A stretch of DNA of 64,000 nucleotides from Pseudoduganella aquatica (GTDB lineage: Bacteria > Pseudomonadota > Gammaproteobacteria > Burkholderiales > Burkholderiaceae_D). The notes below the pieces were generated by a model. The model was not told the DNA's origin. It saw only the letters and a program-made list of their open reading frames with translations, and made no database searches. Below are positions 7,855 to 16,805 of this stretch, in pieces. The translations under genes were made by a program, and so were the position numbers. Each line of letters begins with the position of its first letter. Within the stretch, counting starts at the first letter, position 1. The stretch is taken from the NCBI RefSeq assembly GCF_009857595.1, contig NZ_WWCU01000023.1, forward strand, positions 40,063 through 104,062, written 5' to 3'.

Positions 7855-9498
7855 ATGGGCATCGGTAACTGGAAAATAGGGACGCGCCTCGCCGGCGGGC
7901 TGGGATTGTCGCTGGTCTTCATGGTGGGCATGTCGGTGGTCGGCATCGGCAATCTCGGCAAGCTCAACAGCGGTACCGACGACCTGGCGGCCGACAAGGT
8001 GCCCAAGGTGATCGAGGCCTACGAGGCGGTGGGTGGCGTCAACGACATCGCGCGCGCCATGCGCAACGCCATGCTGTCCACCGACCCGGAAACCGTGCGT
8101 AAGGAACTCAAGCGCGTGGACGACAGGAAGGTGGAAATCGCCGCCCGCCTGGACAAGCTCACCACGCTGATTTCCGACGACGAGGACGCGGAAAGCAAGG
8201 CCAAGCTCAAGGCCGTGATGGAGGCGCGCCAGCGCTACGAGGTGGTGCAGGGCGCCTTCGTGGCCAAGTCCGCCGACGTGGGCAAGCGCGACGAGAACGT
8301 GGTCTACCTGCTGACCACGGTGCGCAAGGAGCAGACCGCTTATCTCAACTCCCTGACCGACCTGGTCAAATATCAAACCGAAGCCGTCAACAAAGCCGCC
8401 ACGGACGCGCACGCGGCCTATCTGGGCGCGCGCACCATGATGATAGCGCTGACGGTGATCGCATCCGTGCTGGCGGCCGTGGTGGTGTACTGGATTACGC
8501 GCAGCATCACCAGTCCGCTGAACCGTGCCGTGGGCGTGGCCGAGGCGGTGGCCGGCGGCGACCTGACCCAGCATATAGAATGCGACAGCGCCGACGAAAC
8601 CGGCCAGCTGCTGCGCGCGCTGAAGAATATGAACGAGAGCCTGGCGCGCACCGTGGGCAGGGTGCGGTCCGGATCGGACACCATTTCCACCGCCTCCAGC
8701 GAGATCGCCAGCGGCAACCTGGACTTGTCCTCGCGCACCGAGCAGCAGGCTTCCAGCCTGGAGGAAACCGCTTCCTCGATGGAGGAGCTGACCTCGACCG
8801 TCACGCAGAATGCGGAGAACGCGCGGCAGGCCACGTCGCTGGTGGTGTCGGCCTCCGAGTTCGCCACCAAGGGCGGCAAAGTGGTGGGCGAGGTGGTGAG
8901 CACCATGGGCGCCATCAAGGAAAGCTCGAACAAGATCGTGGACATTATCGGCGTGATTGACGGCATCGCTTTCCAGACCAATATCCTGGCCCTGAACGCG
9001 GCGGTGGAAGCGGCGCGCGCGGGCGAGCAGGGCAGGGGCTTTGCCGTGGTGGCGAGCGAGGTGCGCAACCTGGCTCAGCGTTCGGCGGCGGCGGCGAAGG
9101 AGATCAAGGCGCTGATAGGCCAGTCGGTGGAAACCGTGGACACCGGCGCGCGCCTGGTGGACGAAGCTGGCGCGACGATGGAAGGCATCGTCAAGGCGGT
9201 GCGGCAGGTGGCCGACATCATGACCGAGATCAGCGCGGCCAGCCAGGAGCAGAGTTCCGGCATCGCGCAGGTGAACCAGGCCATTGTGTCGATAGACGAT
9301 GTGACGCAGCAGAATGCGGCATTGGTGGAAGAAGCGGCCGCCGCCGCGCAGTCGATGCGCGACCAGGCCGAGCTGCTGGCGGAAGCGGTGAGCGTGTTCC
9401 GGCTGGCGGAGCAGCAGTACCAGGCGCAACCGGCACGGCGCGCGTTGCCGGGGCCGGCGCAGCGTGCCGCCAGGGAGGGCGTTTGGGTTGAGTCTTAG
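7855..9498 (+). CDS. Methyl-accepting chemotaxis protein
   Basis: A 547-residue transmembrane chemoreceptor. Membrane segments lie at about residues 13-33 and 190-211, bracketing a periplasmic sensor of roughly 155 residues rich in helices (four-helix-bundle type). A HAMP linker follows (about 212-265). The cytoplasmic signalling hairpin has the near-invariant tip IDGIAFQTNILALNAAVEAARAGEQGRGFAVVA (split here: IDGIAFQTNILALN, then AAVEAARAGEQGRGF). No C-terminal NWETF-type pentapeptide is seen, so methylation enzymes would have to be recruited another way. The ligand is not evident. It is a single gene with a REP element after it. Confidence 0.95.
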   Translation: MGIGNWKIGTRLAGGLGLSLVFMVGMSVVGIGNLGKLNSGTDDLAADKVPKVIEAYEAVGGVNDIARAMRNAMLSTDPETVRKELKRVDDRKVEIAARLDKLTTLISDDEDAESKAKLKAVMEARQRYEVVQGAFVAKSADVGKRDENVVYLLTTVRKEQTAYLNSLTDLVKYQTEAVNKAATDAHAAYLGARTMMIALTVIASVLAAVVVYWITRSITSPLNRAVGVAEAVAGGDLTQHIECDSADETGQLLRALKNMNESLARTVGRVRSGSDTISTASSEIASGNLDLSSRTEQQASSLEETASSMEELTSTVTQNAENARQATSLVVSASEFATKGGKVVGEVVSTMGAIKESSNKIVDIIGVIDGIAFQTNILALNAAVEAARAGEQGRGFAVVASEVRNLAQRSAAAAKEIKALIGQSVETVDTGARLVDEAGATMEGIVKAVRQVADIMTEISAASQEQSSGIAQVNQAIVSIDDVTQQNAALVEEAAAAAQSMRDQAELLAEAVSVFRLAEQQYQAQPARRALPGPAQRAAREGVWVES

Positions 9499-9506
9499 CG
9501 CGCTGT

Positions 9507-9596
9507 GGCGGGTTACGATGCTGCGCATCTAACCCGCCCTACGGTCGCTCACAGTTCATCGTAGGGCGGGTTAGGCGCAGCGCGCCGTAACCCGCC
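9507..9596. repeat. Paired REP hairpin element (copy A)
   Basis: Two hairpins lie back to back. The left one runs from GGCGGGTTACG to CTAACCCGCC and the right one from GGCGGGTTAGG to CGTAACCCGCC. Each has the tetranucleotide GTAG at its inner 5' end, giving CCCTACG and CGTAGGG facing each other across a 16-base spacer. It separates the convergent chemoreceptor and TonB-dependent receptor genes and may also act as a two-way terminator. Three more copies occur at 29.9, 47.4 and 50.2 kb. Confidence 0.85.
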
Positions 9597-9604
9597 ATCC
9601 CTGC

Positions 9605-11983
9605 TTACCAGCTATAGCCAGCCTTGGCGTAGTAGTAGCGCCCGTTGAACCCATTCGGCGCAAAGCCGCTATACGGGTTGATGCCGTTGTTATTAAGATT
9701 GTTCAACGACGTCACCTGGTCCGGATACTTGTCGGTCAGGTTATCCACGCCCGCGCTCAGCTTCCAGTTCTTGCCCAGCTTCACACTGCCGGACACGTCC
9801 AGCACCCACTGCGGGCTGTACACCTGGTCCTGCGCCGCCACGTTCTGCGGCACGGTAAAGCTGCCGTAGCGCGTGACCAGGCCGCGCGCCGTCCAGATGC
9901 CCGCCGTGTAGTCGGCCGCCAGGCTGAACTTGTCCTTGGGCGAACCCACCGTGGCGCGGTTCACCGTCTGGCGGTCGATCAGCAGCAGCTTGTTCGCGGT
10001 CAGCACGGCCGGGTTGTCGGCGATGCGCACGATCTCGTTCTTGTTGTGGTTGTAGGCCAGCGTGAAGTCCAGCCTGTCCTTGTTGGCCAGGTCCACACGG
10101 TAGGTGCTCACCAGGTCGACGCCCTTGGTGCGCGTGTCGACCGCGTTGGTGAAGTAGCGCGCCGCGCCCACCAGCGCGCCTTGCGCGGCCAGCGTGGCTT
10201 TCAGCGCGTCCGGCAGGATCAGGTTGGCCGAGAACAGGATGCGGTCGTCGATGTCGATGCGGTAGGCGTCCACCGTGGTGCTGAAGTTGCGGAAGGGCTG
10301 AAGCTGCAGGCCCAGGCTCAAGTTCTTGGCCTTCTCCGGTTTCAGCGGCTGCGCGCCCAGCGCCAGCGCGGCGGTGCTGTTGACGGCGAAGGTGCCGGTC
10401 TCGATCGGCGTGTTGACGCCGTTGATGATGGAGAAGTTGGTGGTGGTGATGGTGTAGAACTGCTGGGCCAGCGACGGCGCGCGGAAGCCGCTGGAGGCGG
10501 TGCCGCGCAGCGAGAACGCGTCGCTGAAGGCGTAGCGCGCCGAAGCCTTGGCCGAGGTGGTGGTGCCGAAGTCGCTGTAGTTTTCGTGGCGGGCCGCCAG
10601 CGCGCCGGAGAACTGCCTGGTGAACGGCGCTTCCAGGTTCAGGTAGATGGACTTGTTGTTGCGGCTGTTCTTGCCCGCGTTGACGGGACGGAAGCCGCTG
10701 AAGCCCTGCGAGCCGCTGCCGCTGTAGGAGGCTGCGTCGCCCGCTTCGATTTCATAGCTTTCGCGGCGCGCTTCCACGCCGGCGGCGGCCGTCAGCGGTC
10801 CGCTCAGGCCGGGCACGGCGAACTCGCGCGCCAGGTCGAAGTTGAACACGGACTGGGTGTTGGTCAGCTTGCCGAGGTGGAAGCTGGTCGGGCTCTTTTC
10901 CTTCAGGTCCTGGTTGACGGTGTTGTGGATGTTCAGGTCGAAGCGGTTGCTGCCGTAGTCCAGGCTGACGTCCCAGCGCCAGGCGCCGGCTGCGCCGCGC
11001 AGGCCGGCGGTCAGCGATTCGTCGATGGAGGTGCTGTCCTGCAGCGGCAGGAAGCCTTCCGGGAACAGCGGCGTGCGCTGGGCGGTGCCGTTCAGCGCGG
11101 TGCGCCAGGTGGCGGCGGCCTCGGTCTTGCGCTGGCCGAAATTGCCGAAGGCGTAGAAGTCGATGTCGTCGTTCACGCGCAGCTGGCTGTTGAAGAACAG
11201 GTTGCGCGGCTTGGTGTCCGGGTCGCCGAAGCGCTGGTTGACTTTGCCGTAACGCGGCTCGGCCGGATTGCGCAGGTCGGGGCCGGCGCGGTTGGTGGGG
11301 TTGCGGTCGGCCGCTTCCGCCGCCAGGCGCAGCCAGCCGCCGTTGCCCAGGTCGAAGCCGCCGGTGGCGCGCAGCGTGACGCTCTCGCCGTCGCCTTCCT
11401 TGTACTGGCCGTAGCCGATTTCCGCTTCGCCGCCCTTGGCGCCTTTTTTCAGGATGATGTTGATCACGCCGGCGATGGCGTCCGAGCCGTACTGGGCGGC
11501 CGCGCCGTCGCGCAGCACTTCAATGTGGTCGATGGCGGCGATGGGAATGGCGTTCAGGTCCACCGGCGCGGAGCCGCGTCCCAGCGTGCCGTTCACGTTC
11601 ACCACGGCGGAGGCATGGCGGCGCTTGCCGTTCACCAGCACCAGCACCTGGTCCGGCGACAGGCCGCGCAGCTGCGCGGGGCGCACGGCGTCGCTGGCGT
11701 CGGCGCCGGAGGGGCGCGGGAAGTTCACCGAGGGCAGCACGCGGCCCAGCACCGTGGCCAGCTCGCTGGAACCGGAGGCCTGCAGCTCGCGCGCGCCGAT
11801 GATGTCGACCGGGGATTCGGAGTCGCTGGTGCGGCGGTTCTTGGCGTAGGTGCCGGTGACGAGCACGGTCTGCACGTCGCCGGACGGCAGCTCCTGGGCT
11901 GCGGCAGGCAGGCCGAGCGAGGCGACCAGGCTGAAGGCCAGCAGTGCGCGGCCGGGATGTGCTTGGGTATGGCGGAAACTCAT
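9605..11983 (-). CDS. TonB-dependent outer-membrane receptor
   Basis: A 792-residue outer-membrane beta-barrel importer. It has a signal peptide (about 1-29), a TonB-box region around VQTVLVTGTYAKNRRT, and a plug domain at about 50-165 with VRPAQLRGLSPDQVLVLVNG and the DGAAAQYGSDAIAGVINIIL segment. The barrel ends in a terminal aromatic residue (AGYSW). It takes up a scarce ligand using energy from the TonB/ExbB/ExbD complex, which is encoded at 35.4-38 kb. The substrate is not readable from sequence and no degradation or siderophore genes lie beside it. Confidence 0.93.
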   Translation of the reverse strand: MSFRHTQAHPGRALLAFSLVASLGLPAAAQELPSGDVQTVLVTGTYAKNRRTSDSESPVDIIGARELQASGSSELATVLGRVLPSVNFPRPSGADASDAVRPAQLRGLSPDQVLVLVNGKRRHASAVVNVNGTLGRGSAPVDLNAIPIAAIDHIEVLRDGAAAQYGSDAIAGVINIILKKGAKGGEAEIGYGQYKEGDGESVTLRATGGFDLGNGGWLRLAAEAADRNPTNRAGPDLRNPAEPRYGKVNQRFGDPDTKPRNLFFNSQLRVNDDIDFYAFGNFGQRKTEAAATWRTALNGTAQRTPLFPEGFLPLQDSTSIDESLTAGLRGAAGAWRWDVSLDYGSNRFDLNIHNTVNQDLKEKSPTSFHLGKLTNTQSVFNFDLAREFAVPGLSGPLTAAAGVEARRESYEIEAGDAASYSGSGSQGFSGFRPVNAGKNSRNNKSIYLNLEAPFTRQFSGALAARHENYSDFGTTTSAKASARYAFSDAFSLRGTASSGFRAPSLAQQFYTITTTNFSIINGVNTPIETGTFAVNSTAALALGAQPLKPEKAKNLSLGLQLQPFRNFSTTVDAYRIDIDDRILFSANLILPDALKATLAAQGALVGAARYFTNAVDTRTKGVDLVSTYRVDLANKDRLDFTLAYNHNKNEIVRIADNPAVLTANKLLLIDRQTVNRATVGSPKDKFSLAADYTAGIWTARGLVTRYGSFTVPQNVAAQDQVYSPQWVLDVSGSVKLGKNWKLSAGVDNLTDKYPDQVTSLNNLNNNGINPYSGFAPNGFNGRYYYAKAGYSW

Positions 11984-12091
11984 GGCTGACTCTCTTGCTT
12001 GTGTAAAGCCGGGAGCTTACCGATGCGTTGTCAAAGAGGGAACGAATGCTTATTGCTAAGCTTATGTCCCCTCGATATATGCAGCCTTGAG

Positions 12092-13138
12092 TTACTGGCC
12101 GGGGTCGGGCAGGCTGGCGTGGATGGCGTCGATCCGGGCCACCAGTTCCGGGGACAGCACGGTGCCCAGCGCGTCGATATCTTCCTTCAGCTGCGCCAGC
12201 GTGGTGGCGCCGATGATGGTGGAGGCGACGAACCAGCGCGTGTAGCACCAGGCCAGCGCCATCTGCGCCGGCGTCATGCCGTTGGCGCGCGCCAGGGCCG
12301 CGTACTGCGCCACCGCCGACAGCACGGATGGACGCAGGTAGCGCGGGCTCCAGCTGGCCGGGAAGATGGTCAGGCGGCCGTGCGCTTTCGGGTTGTCCAG
12401 GTACTTGGCCGTGAGCTGGCCGAACGCCAGCGGGCTGTAGGCCAGCAGGCTGACTTGCTCGCGGTAGCAGGTCTCGTTCAGCAGGCTGGTTTCGTAGTGG
12501 CGCGCGGTGAGGTTGTACAGGTTCTGGATGGTGGCGATGCGCGGCAGGCCTTTCATCTCGGCCTGCTTGATGAATTCATTCACGCCCCAGCACGATTCGT
12601 TGGACACGCCGATGTGGCGGATCTTGCCTTCCCGCTGCAGCTGGCCCAGCACGGCCAGCGTGTCCTCGATCGCCACGCACTCGCGCTCCTTGGACGGATC
12701 GAACACGGAGGCGCCGAAGATGGGCACGTTGCGGCTCGGCCAGTGCAATTGGTATAAATCGATATAGTCCGTTTGCAGGCGCTGCAGGCTGGTGTCCACT
12801 GCGGAGCGGATATTGGCGGCGTCCAGGTTGTTTTGGCCCTTGCGCACCCAGTGCATATTCGGGTTCGGGCCGGCCACCTTGGTGGCCAGTACCACGTCCG
12901 CGCGCTTGCCGCTTTTCTTCAGCCAGGAGCCGATGTAGCGCTCGGTGGAGCCTTGCGTTTCGGCGCGCGGCATGACCGGGTACATTTCGGCGGTGTCGAT
13001 GAAGTTGATGCCGCGTTCCAGTGCGTAATCGAGCTGGCTGTGCGCGTCCGCTTCGGTGTTCTGCTCGCCGAAGGTCATGCTGCCCAGGCAGATCTTGCTG
13101 ACTTTCAGGCCGCTGGCGCCGAGGGTGGTGTATTCCAT
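12092..13138 (-). CDS. Aldo/keto reductase (Tas-like)
   Basis: A 348-residue NADPH-dependent oxidoreductase with the (beta/alpha)8 fold. The catalytic tetrad can be placed at D48, Y53 (FIDTAEMYP), K87 (ATKVAG) and H132 (LYQLHWP), and the cofactor-binding end shows STIIGATTLAQL. Length and the NPNMHWVRK insertion resemble the Tas/YajO-like group. The substrate is unknown. It is the last gene of a leftward run, starting 13 bases after the pyrD stop codon. Confidence 0.9.
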   Translation of the reverse strand: MEYTTLGASGLKVSKICLGSMTFGEQNTEADAHSQLDYALERGINFIDTAEMYPVMPRAETQGSTERYIGSWLKKSGKRADVVLATKVAGPNPNMHWVRKGQNNLDAANIRSAVDTSLQRLQTDYIDLYQLHWPSRNVPIFGASVFDPSKERECVAIEDTLAVLGQLQREGKIRHIGVSNESCWGVNEFIKQAEMKGLPRIATIQNLYNLTARHYETSLLNETCYREQVSLLAYSPLAFGQLTAKYLDNPKAHGRLTIFPASWSPRYLRPSVLSAVAQYAALARANGMTPAQMALAWCYTRWFVASTIIGATTLAQLKEDIDALGTVLSPELVARIDAIHASLPDPGQ

Positions 13139-13151
13139 GGTGTCTCCTTGA

Positions 13152-14192
13152 TTAACGGCGGACCGCGTCGGCGCAGTCGCGTATCAGCGCGGGACCGGCG
13201 TAGATCAAGCCGCTGTACAGCTGGACCAGCTGCGCGCCGGCGTCCATTTTCACCTTGGCGTCCGCGCCGCGCATGATGCCGCCCACGCCGATGATGGGCA
13301 GGGCGTCGCCCAGTTCGGCCTTGAGCAGGCGGATCACCTGGTTGGACAGTTCGAACACCGGCGCGCCGGACAGGCCGCCCGCTTCGGCGCCGTGCTGCAT
13401 GCCTTCCACGGCGGTGCGGCTCAGCGTGGTGTTGGTGGCGATCACACCGTCGATCTTGTGGCGCAGCAGGGCGTCCGCGATGTTCTTCACCTGGTCGCCG
13501 TCCATGTCCGGCGCGATCTTCAGGGCCAGCGGCACGTAGCGCTTGTGCTGGTCGGCCAGGCGCTGCTGCGCGTCCTTGAGCTGGGCCAGCAGGCCGTCCA
13601 GCTCGGAGCCGCCTTGCAGCTGGCGCAGGTTCTTGGTGTTGGGCGAGGAGATGTTCACCGTGACATAGCTGGCGTAAGGGTAGACCTTCTGCAGGCAGTG
13701 CAGGTAGTCGTCGGCGGCGCGCTCGATCGGCGTGTCGGCGTTCTTGCCGATGTTCAGGCCCAGCACGCCTTCCTTGTTCTGGTAGAAGCGCGAGGACTGC
13801 ACATTGGCCACGAAGGCGTCCACGCCGCCGTTGTTGAAGCCCATGCGGTTGATGATGCCGTGCGCGGCCGGCAGGCGGAACATGCGCGGCTTGGGATTGC
13901 CCGGCTGCGCGCGCGGCGTGACGGTGCCCACTTCGATGGAGCCGAAGCCCAGGTCGGCCAGCGCGTCGATGTAGGCGCCGTCCTTGTCCAGGCCTGCCGC
14001 CAGGCCGACGGGATTCTTGAACAGGATGCCCATCACGGTGCGCGGGTCCGGCTTGGGCGCGCGCGCGAAGGCGCGGGTCAGGCCCAGTTTGGAGGCTTTC
14101 TTGAGCGCGGGCAGCGTGAAGTGGTGGGCGGCTTCCGCGTCCATGGAGAACAGCATGGGGCGGGCGAGGGAGTACAGGAATTTGTCGGACAT
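13152..14192 (-). CDS. pyrD: Dihydroorotate dehydrogenase (quinone), class 2
   Basis: A 346-residue FMN enzyme of pyrimidine synthesis that oxidises dihydroorotate to orotate and passes electrons to ubiquinone. Class 2 features are present: the N-terminal membrane-associating helices (residues 1-40), NPVGLAAGLDKDG around 60-72, the catalytic-serine segment VTVNISSPNTKNLRQ and the FMN-binding GVGGIMRGADAKVKMDAGA near the end. It lies 31 bases downstream of bpt on the same strand, within a probable Nudix-aat-bpt-pyrD operon. Confidence 0.95.
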   Translation of the reverse strand: MSDKFLYSLARPMLFSMDAEAAHHFTLPALKKASKLGLTRAFARAPKPDPRTVMGILFKNPVGLAAGLDKDGAYIDALADLGFGSIEVGTVTPRAQPGNPKPRMFRLPAAHGIINRMGFNNGGVDAFVANVQSSRFYQNKEGVLGLNIGKNADTPIERAADDYLHCLQKVYPYASYVTVNISSPNTKNLRQLQGGSELDGLLAQLKDAQQRLADQHKRYVPLALKIAPDMDGDQVKNIADALLRHKIDGVIATNTTLSRTAVEGMQHGAEAGGLSGAPVFELSNQVIRLLKAELGDALPIIGVGGIMRGADAKVKMDAGAQLVQLYSGLIYAGPALIRDCADAVRR

Positions 14193-14223
14193 GGCGGGGG
14201 CTGGCTAAAAAGTAGCCCGTATT

Positions 14224-14952
14224 CTACCGCGCCATGACGCTCCATTGGCCCTTGATGCGCGCTTCCAGCGGCTGGAAATTGATCTTGTAGGACATCTTCG
14301 GACTGTCCGCGATCCAGTAGCCGAGGTAGACGTAGGGCAGGCCCAGCTCCTGCGCCTGGGTGATCTGCCAGACAATGTTGTAGGTGCCGTAGGAGGCGCC
14401 TTCCACTTCGGGGTCGAAGAAGGTGTAGACCGAGGACAGGCCGTCCGACAGCACGTCGATGATGCTGACCATGCGCAGCGTGCCGTCCGGTTCGCGGAAC
14501 TCCACCAGGCGGGTGTTGACGCGGCTCTGCAGCAGGAACTGCGCGTACTGGTCGCGGCTGTCCTGGTCCATGCCGCCGCCGGCGTGGCGCGTGCTCTGGT
14601 AGCGCAGGTAGAGGTCGTAGTGCTCGTCCGAGAAGGACAGCGTGGCCACGCCCGCGGTCAGGTTGCCGTGCCGGGTCCAGGCGCGGCGCTGGCCGCGCGT
14701 GGGGCGGAAGCCGGCCGCCGCCACCCGCACCGGCACGCAGGCCTGGCAGCCGTCGCAATACGGGCGGTAGGTGAAGATGCCGCTACGGCGGAAGCCGTTG
14801 CGCACCAGCTCGGAATACACGTCGGCGTTGATCAGGTGCGAAGGGGTGGCCACTTGCGAGCGCGCCTGGCGCTCGTCCAGGTAGCTGCAAGGATAGGGCG
14901 CTGTCGTGTAGAACTGCAGCGTTGCGAAGGGCAGGTCGTTCAGGTGCGTCAT
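14224..14952 (-). CDS. bpt: Bacterial aspartate/glutamate leucyltransferase
   Basis: A 242-residue aminoacyl-tRNA-protein transferase (arginyltransferase fold) that in bacteria adds leucine to N-terminal aspartate or glutamate, making an N-degron for ClpAP. The N-terminal CSYLDERQARSQ and the paired cysteines of CDGCQACVPVRV are the conserved substrate and metal region; PYVYLGYWIADSPKMSYK marks the C-terminal half. It lies next to aat, the other bacterial N-degron transferase, as often seen in proteobacteria. The database name is often arginyltransferase, but the bacterial enzymes characterised transfer leucine. Confidence 0.93.
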   Translation of the reverse strand: MTHLNDLPFATLQFYTTAPYPCSYLDERQARSQVATPSHLINADVYSELVRNGFRRSGIFTYRPYCDGCQACVPVRVAAAGFRPTRGQRRAWTRHGNLTAGVATLSFSDEHYDLYLRYQSTRHAGGGMDQDSRDQYAQFLLQSRVNTRLVEFREPDGTLRMVSIIDVLSDGLSSVYTFFDPEVEGASYGTYNIVWQITQAQELGLPYVYLGYWIADSPKMSYKINFQPLEARIKGQWSVMAR

Positions 14953-15019
14953 GCGCGTCCCGGGGCAGAAATGGTGTCCGTGTGCATATCATAGCGCAGA
15001 AAGCGGCGAACTCTGCACG

Positions 15020-15751
15020 CTAATCGGCGGCGCTGGGGTATGGCTGCAACGGTGCCCAGCCGCTGATGGCGGGCAGGCCGATATTGGCGCCCAGGTGCCG
15101 CAGGAACTCGGCGCGCGGGATGGGGGCGGCGCCCAGCGAGGCCAGGTGGCCGGTCTCCTGCTGGCAGTCGATCATGGCCACGCCCTGGGATTTGAGGAAA
15201 TGCACCAGGTAGGCCAGCGCGATCTTGGAGCCGTCCGTCACGCGCGCGAACATGGATTCGCCGTAGAACATGCGGCCTATGCACACGCCGTAGGCGCCGC
15301 CCACCAGTTCGCCGTCCAGCCACAGCTCGGACGAGTGGGCGTAGCCCAGCTGGTGCAGGCCGGTGTAGCCGGCGATGATGTCGTCGGAGATCCAGGTGCC
15401 GGGGCCGTCGCGGCGCGGCGCGGCGCAGGCGCGCATCACGTCTTCGAAGGCGGAGTCGAAGCGCACCTGCCAGCGGCCGCCGCTTTCTGCGCTGCGCTGC
15501 ACTTTCTTGATGGCTTTTTTCAGGCTGTCGGAGACGCGGAAGCGCTCCGTCATCAGCACCATGCGCGGGTCGGTGCTCCACCACAGGATGGGCTGGCCTT
15601 CGGAGAACCAGGGGAAGATGCCGCGCTGGTAGGCGGCCAGCAGGCGGGCGGGCGACAGGTCGGCGCCGGCGGCCAGCAGGCCGGGCGCGTCGGTGGTGAG
15701 CGCCTGGGATACGTCGGGGAAGGGCGAGTGCGCGTCCAGCCAGGGGATCAT
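15020..15751 (-). CDS. aat: Leucyl/phenylalanyl-tRNA-protein transferase
   Basis: A 243-residue enzyme that adds leucine or phenylalanine from aminoacyl-tRNA to N-terminal arginine or lysine, targeting proteins to ClpS/ClpAP. Family motifs: AYQRGIFPWFSEGQPILWWS around residues 40-59, DPRMVL, then YGVCIGRMFYGESMF and the C-terminal IDCQQETGHLASLGA. Its start overlaps the stop codon of the Nudix gene by four bases, and bpt follows 67 bases later. Confidence 0.96.
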   Translation of the reverse strand: MIPWLDAHSPFPDVSQALTTDAPGLLAAGADLSPARLLAAYQRGIFPWFSEGQPILWWSTDPRMVLMTERFRVSDSLKKAIKKVQRSAESGGRWQVRFDSAFEDVMRACAAPRRDGPGTWISDDIIAGYTGLHQLGYAHSSELWLDGELVGGAYGVCIGRMFYGESMFARVTDGSKIALAYLVHFLKSQGVAMIDCQQETGHLASLGAAPIPRAEFLRHLGANIGLPAISGWAPLQPYPSAAD

Positions 15752-16323
15752 ACGTCGCTGCGCATGGGTTTCGTGATGTCCTGGGTGTGGAAGCCGTGGC
15801 TGCCGCCGCTGGCGCGCATGCGGGCGCGGTCGGCGAAGAACAGTTCCAGCGTGGTGCGGATGGTGGGGAAGGCCAGGTCGTCCCAGGGGATCTCGTCTTC
15901 GGTGAACATCTGCACTTCCAGGCTTTCCTCGCCGGGGGCGAAGTCCAGGTCGCGCAGCGTGGCCAGGTAGAACATATGCACCTGGTGCACGCGCGCCACG
16001 TTCATCAGCGTGAACAGCGGGCCGAGTTCGATATTGGCGCCGGCTTCCTCCACGGTTTCGCGCACCGCCGCCTCGGCCGTGGTTTCATTGTTCTCCATGA
16101 AGCCGGCGGGCAGGGTCCAGTAGCCGTAGCGCGGCTCGATGGCGCGCTTGCACAGCAGCACCTGCAGCTTGCCGTCTCGCTCCCACACGGGGACGGAGCC
16201 GAGCACCATCTTGGGATTCTGATAATGGATCGCGGTGCAATGGGGGCAGACGTAGCGCGGGCGGTTGTCGCCGGCGGGTATGGTCAGCTCGACCGGGTGG
16301 GCGCATTCGGAACAGAATTTCAT
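15748..16323 (-). CDS. Nudix hydrolase with N-terminal zinc ribbon
   Basis: A 191-residue pyrophosphohydrolase. Residues 4-7 (CSEC) and 29-32 (CPHC) form a zinc ribbon as in NADH pyrophosphatase-like Nudix proteins. The Nudix box runs G-x5-E-x7-REVEEAG-type (GFMENNETTAEAAV followed by RETVEEAG) near residues 74-96. It should cleave a nucleoside diphosphate linked to another moiety; the substrate is not evident. It is the first gene of the leftward group and overlaps aat by four bases (ATGA). Confidence 0.9.
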   Translation of the reverse strand: MKFCSECAHPVELTIPAGDNRPRYVCPHCTAIHYQNPKMVLGSVPVWERDGKLQVLLCKRAIEPRYGYWTLPAGFMENNETTAEAAVRETVEEAGANIELGPLFTLMNVARVHQVHMFYLATLRDLDFAPGEESLEVQMFTEDEIPWDDLAFPTIRTTLELFFADRARMRASGGSHGFHTQDITKPMRSDV

Positions 16324-16466
16324 GGGAGGCGGTTGGGGTCAGCGGTGTTTGTTGGCGTAGTGCTTACTTTACACCGATTGCGGGCTGTGCGCGTAGCGCG
16401 AGCGCTGGCTATGCGGCGGCGTGGCTGGATAAATTGGCGCTATCATCGATGATCTCGAGATTGATA

Positions 16467-16495
16467 TTGCCTAAAGTCTCCAGTTGCCCTATAAT
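16467..16495 (+). promoter_or_regulatory. Sigma-70 promoter of tRNA-fMet
   Basis: A -35 element TTGCCT (16467-16472), a 17-base spacer and a perfect -10 TATAAT (16490-16495) place the transcription start about 7 bases before the tRNA. This is one of the best consensus promoters in the window. Confidence 0.75.
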
Positions 16496-16508
16496 ACGTT
16501 CATACAGA

Positions 16509-16585
16509 CGCGGGGTGGAGCAGTCTGGCAGCTCGTCGGGCTCATAACCCGAAGGTCACAGGTTCAAATCCTGTCCCCGCAACCA
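16509..16585 (+). tRNA. Initiator tRNA-fMet (anticodon CAT)
   Basis: A 77-base cloverleaf with encoded CCA. It has the three marks of an initiator: a C1-A72 mismatch at the acceptor end (5' C, 3' A before the terminal ACCA), three consecutive G:C pairs closing the anticodon stem (GGG against CCC around CTCATAA), and the T-loop GTTCAAATC. It stands alone, with its own promoter and a strong terminator. Confidence 0.95.
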
Positions 16586-16592
16586 GATACTG

Positions 16593-16628
16593 AAAGCCGT
16601 TGAATTCGAAAGAGTTCAACGGCTTTTC
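16593..16628 (+). terminator. Rho-independent terminator of tRNA-fMet
   Basis: A 12-bp stem AAAGCCGTTGAA / TTCAACGGCTTT with a ten-base loop begins 7 bases after the tRNA and runs into a short T-run (CTTTTCC). Confidence 0.85.
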
Positions 16629-16639
16629 CGTTTGGGCGC

Positions 16640-16780
16640 TTATTTGTTCAGGAAGACTATTGCGTACAGCATAATGAGATTGAAGGCGATACCGCCCACA
16701 ATCATGAAGATTCCTAGCCGTATGGTCAGCTTGCGGCGGTTTTCCGCGCTGTCCATGTAGTCGGCAAACCGCTTGATCAT
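16640..16780 (-). CDS. Small single-span membrane protein, 46 residues
   Basis: A short frame that begins MIKRFADYMD and ends in IVFLNK. Residues 1-21 are charged and amphipathic, and 22-44 form one hydrophobic helix (GIFMIVGGIAFNLIML, then YAIVFL). GGAGGGAG lies directly before the ATG, a near-perfect ribosome site, which supports real translation. An in-frame ATG 15 bases upstream lacks such a site. No family is recognised. It follows the 145-residue membrane protein on the same strand after about 25 bases and may be cotranscribed with it. Confidence 0.65.
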   Translation of the reverse strand: MIKRFADYMDSAENRRKLTIRLGIFMIVGGIAFNLIMLYAIVFLNK

Positions 16781-16805
16781 ATCTCCCTCCTGCATCAGTT
16801 GGCAG

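Noticed and set aside
1112..12046. Shared GAACGAA-type 7-mer upstream of the sulfate-binding protein gene (1112-1118) and of the TonB-dependent receptor (12040-12046)
   Set aside because: Only seven bases agree and the flanking spacing differs by one base; too short to claim a shared CysB site, unlike the 26-bp motif before TauE and cysT.
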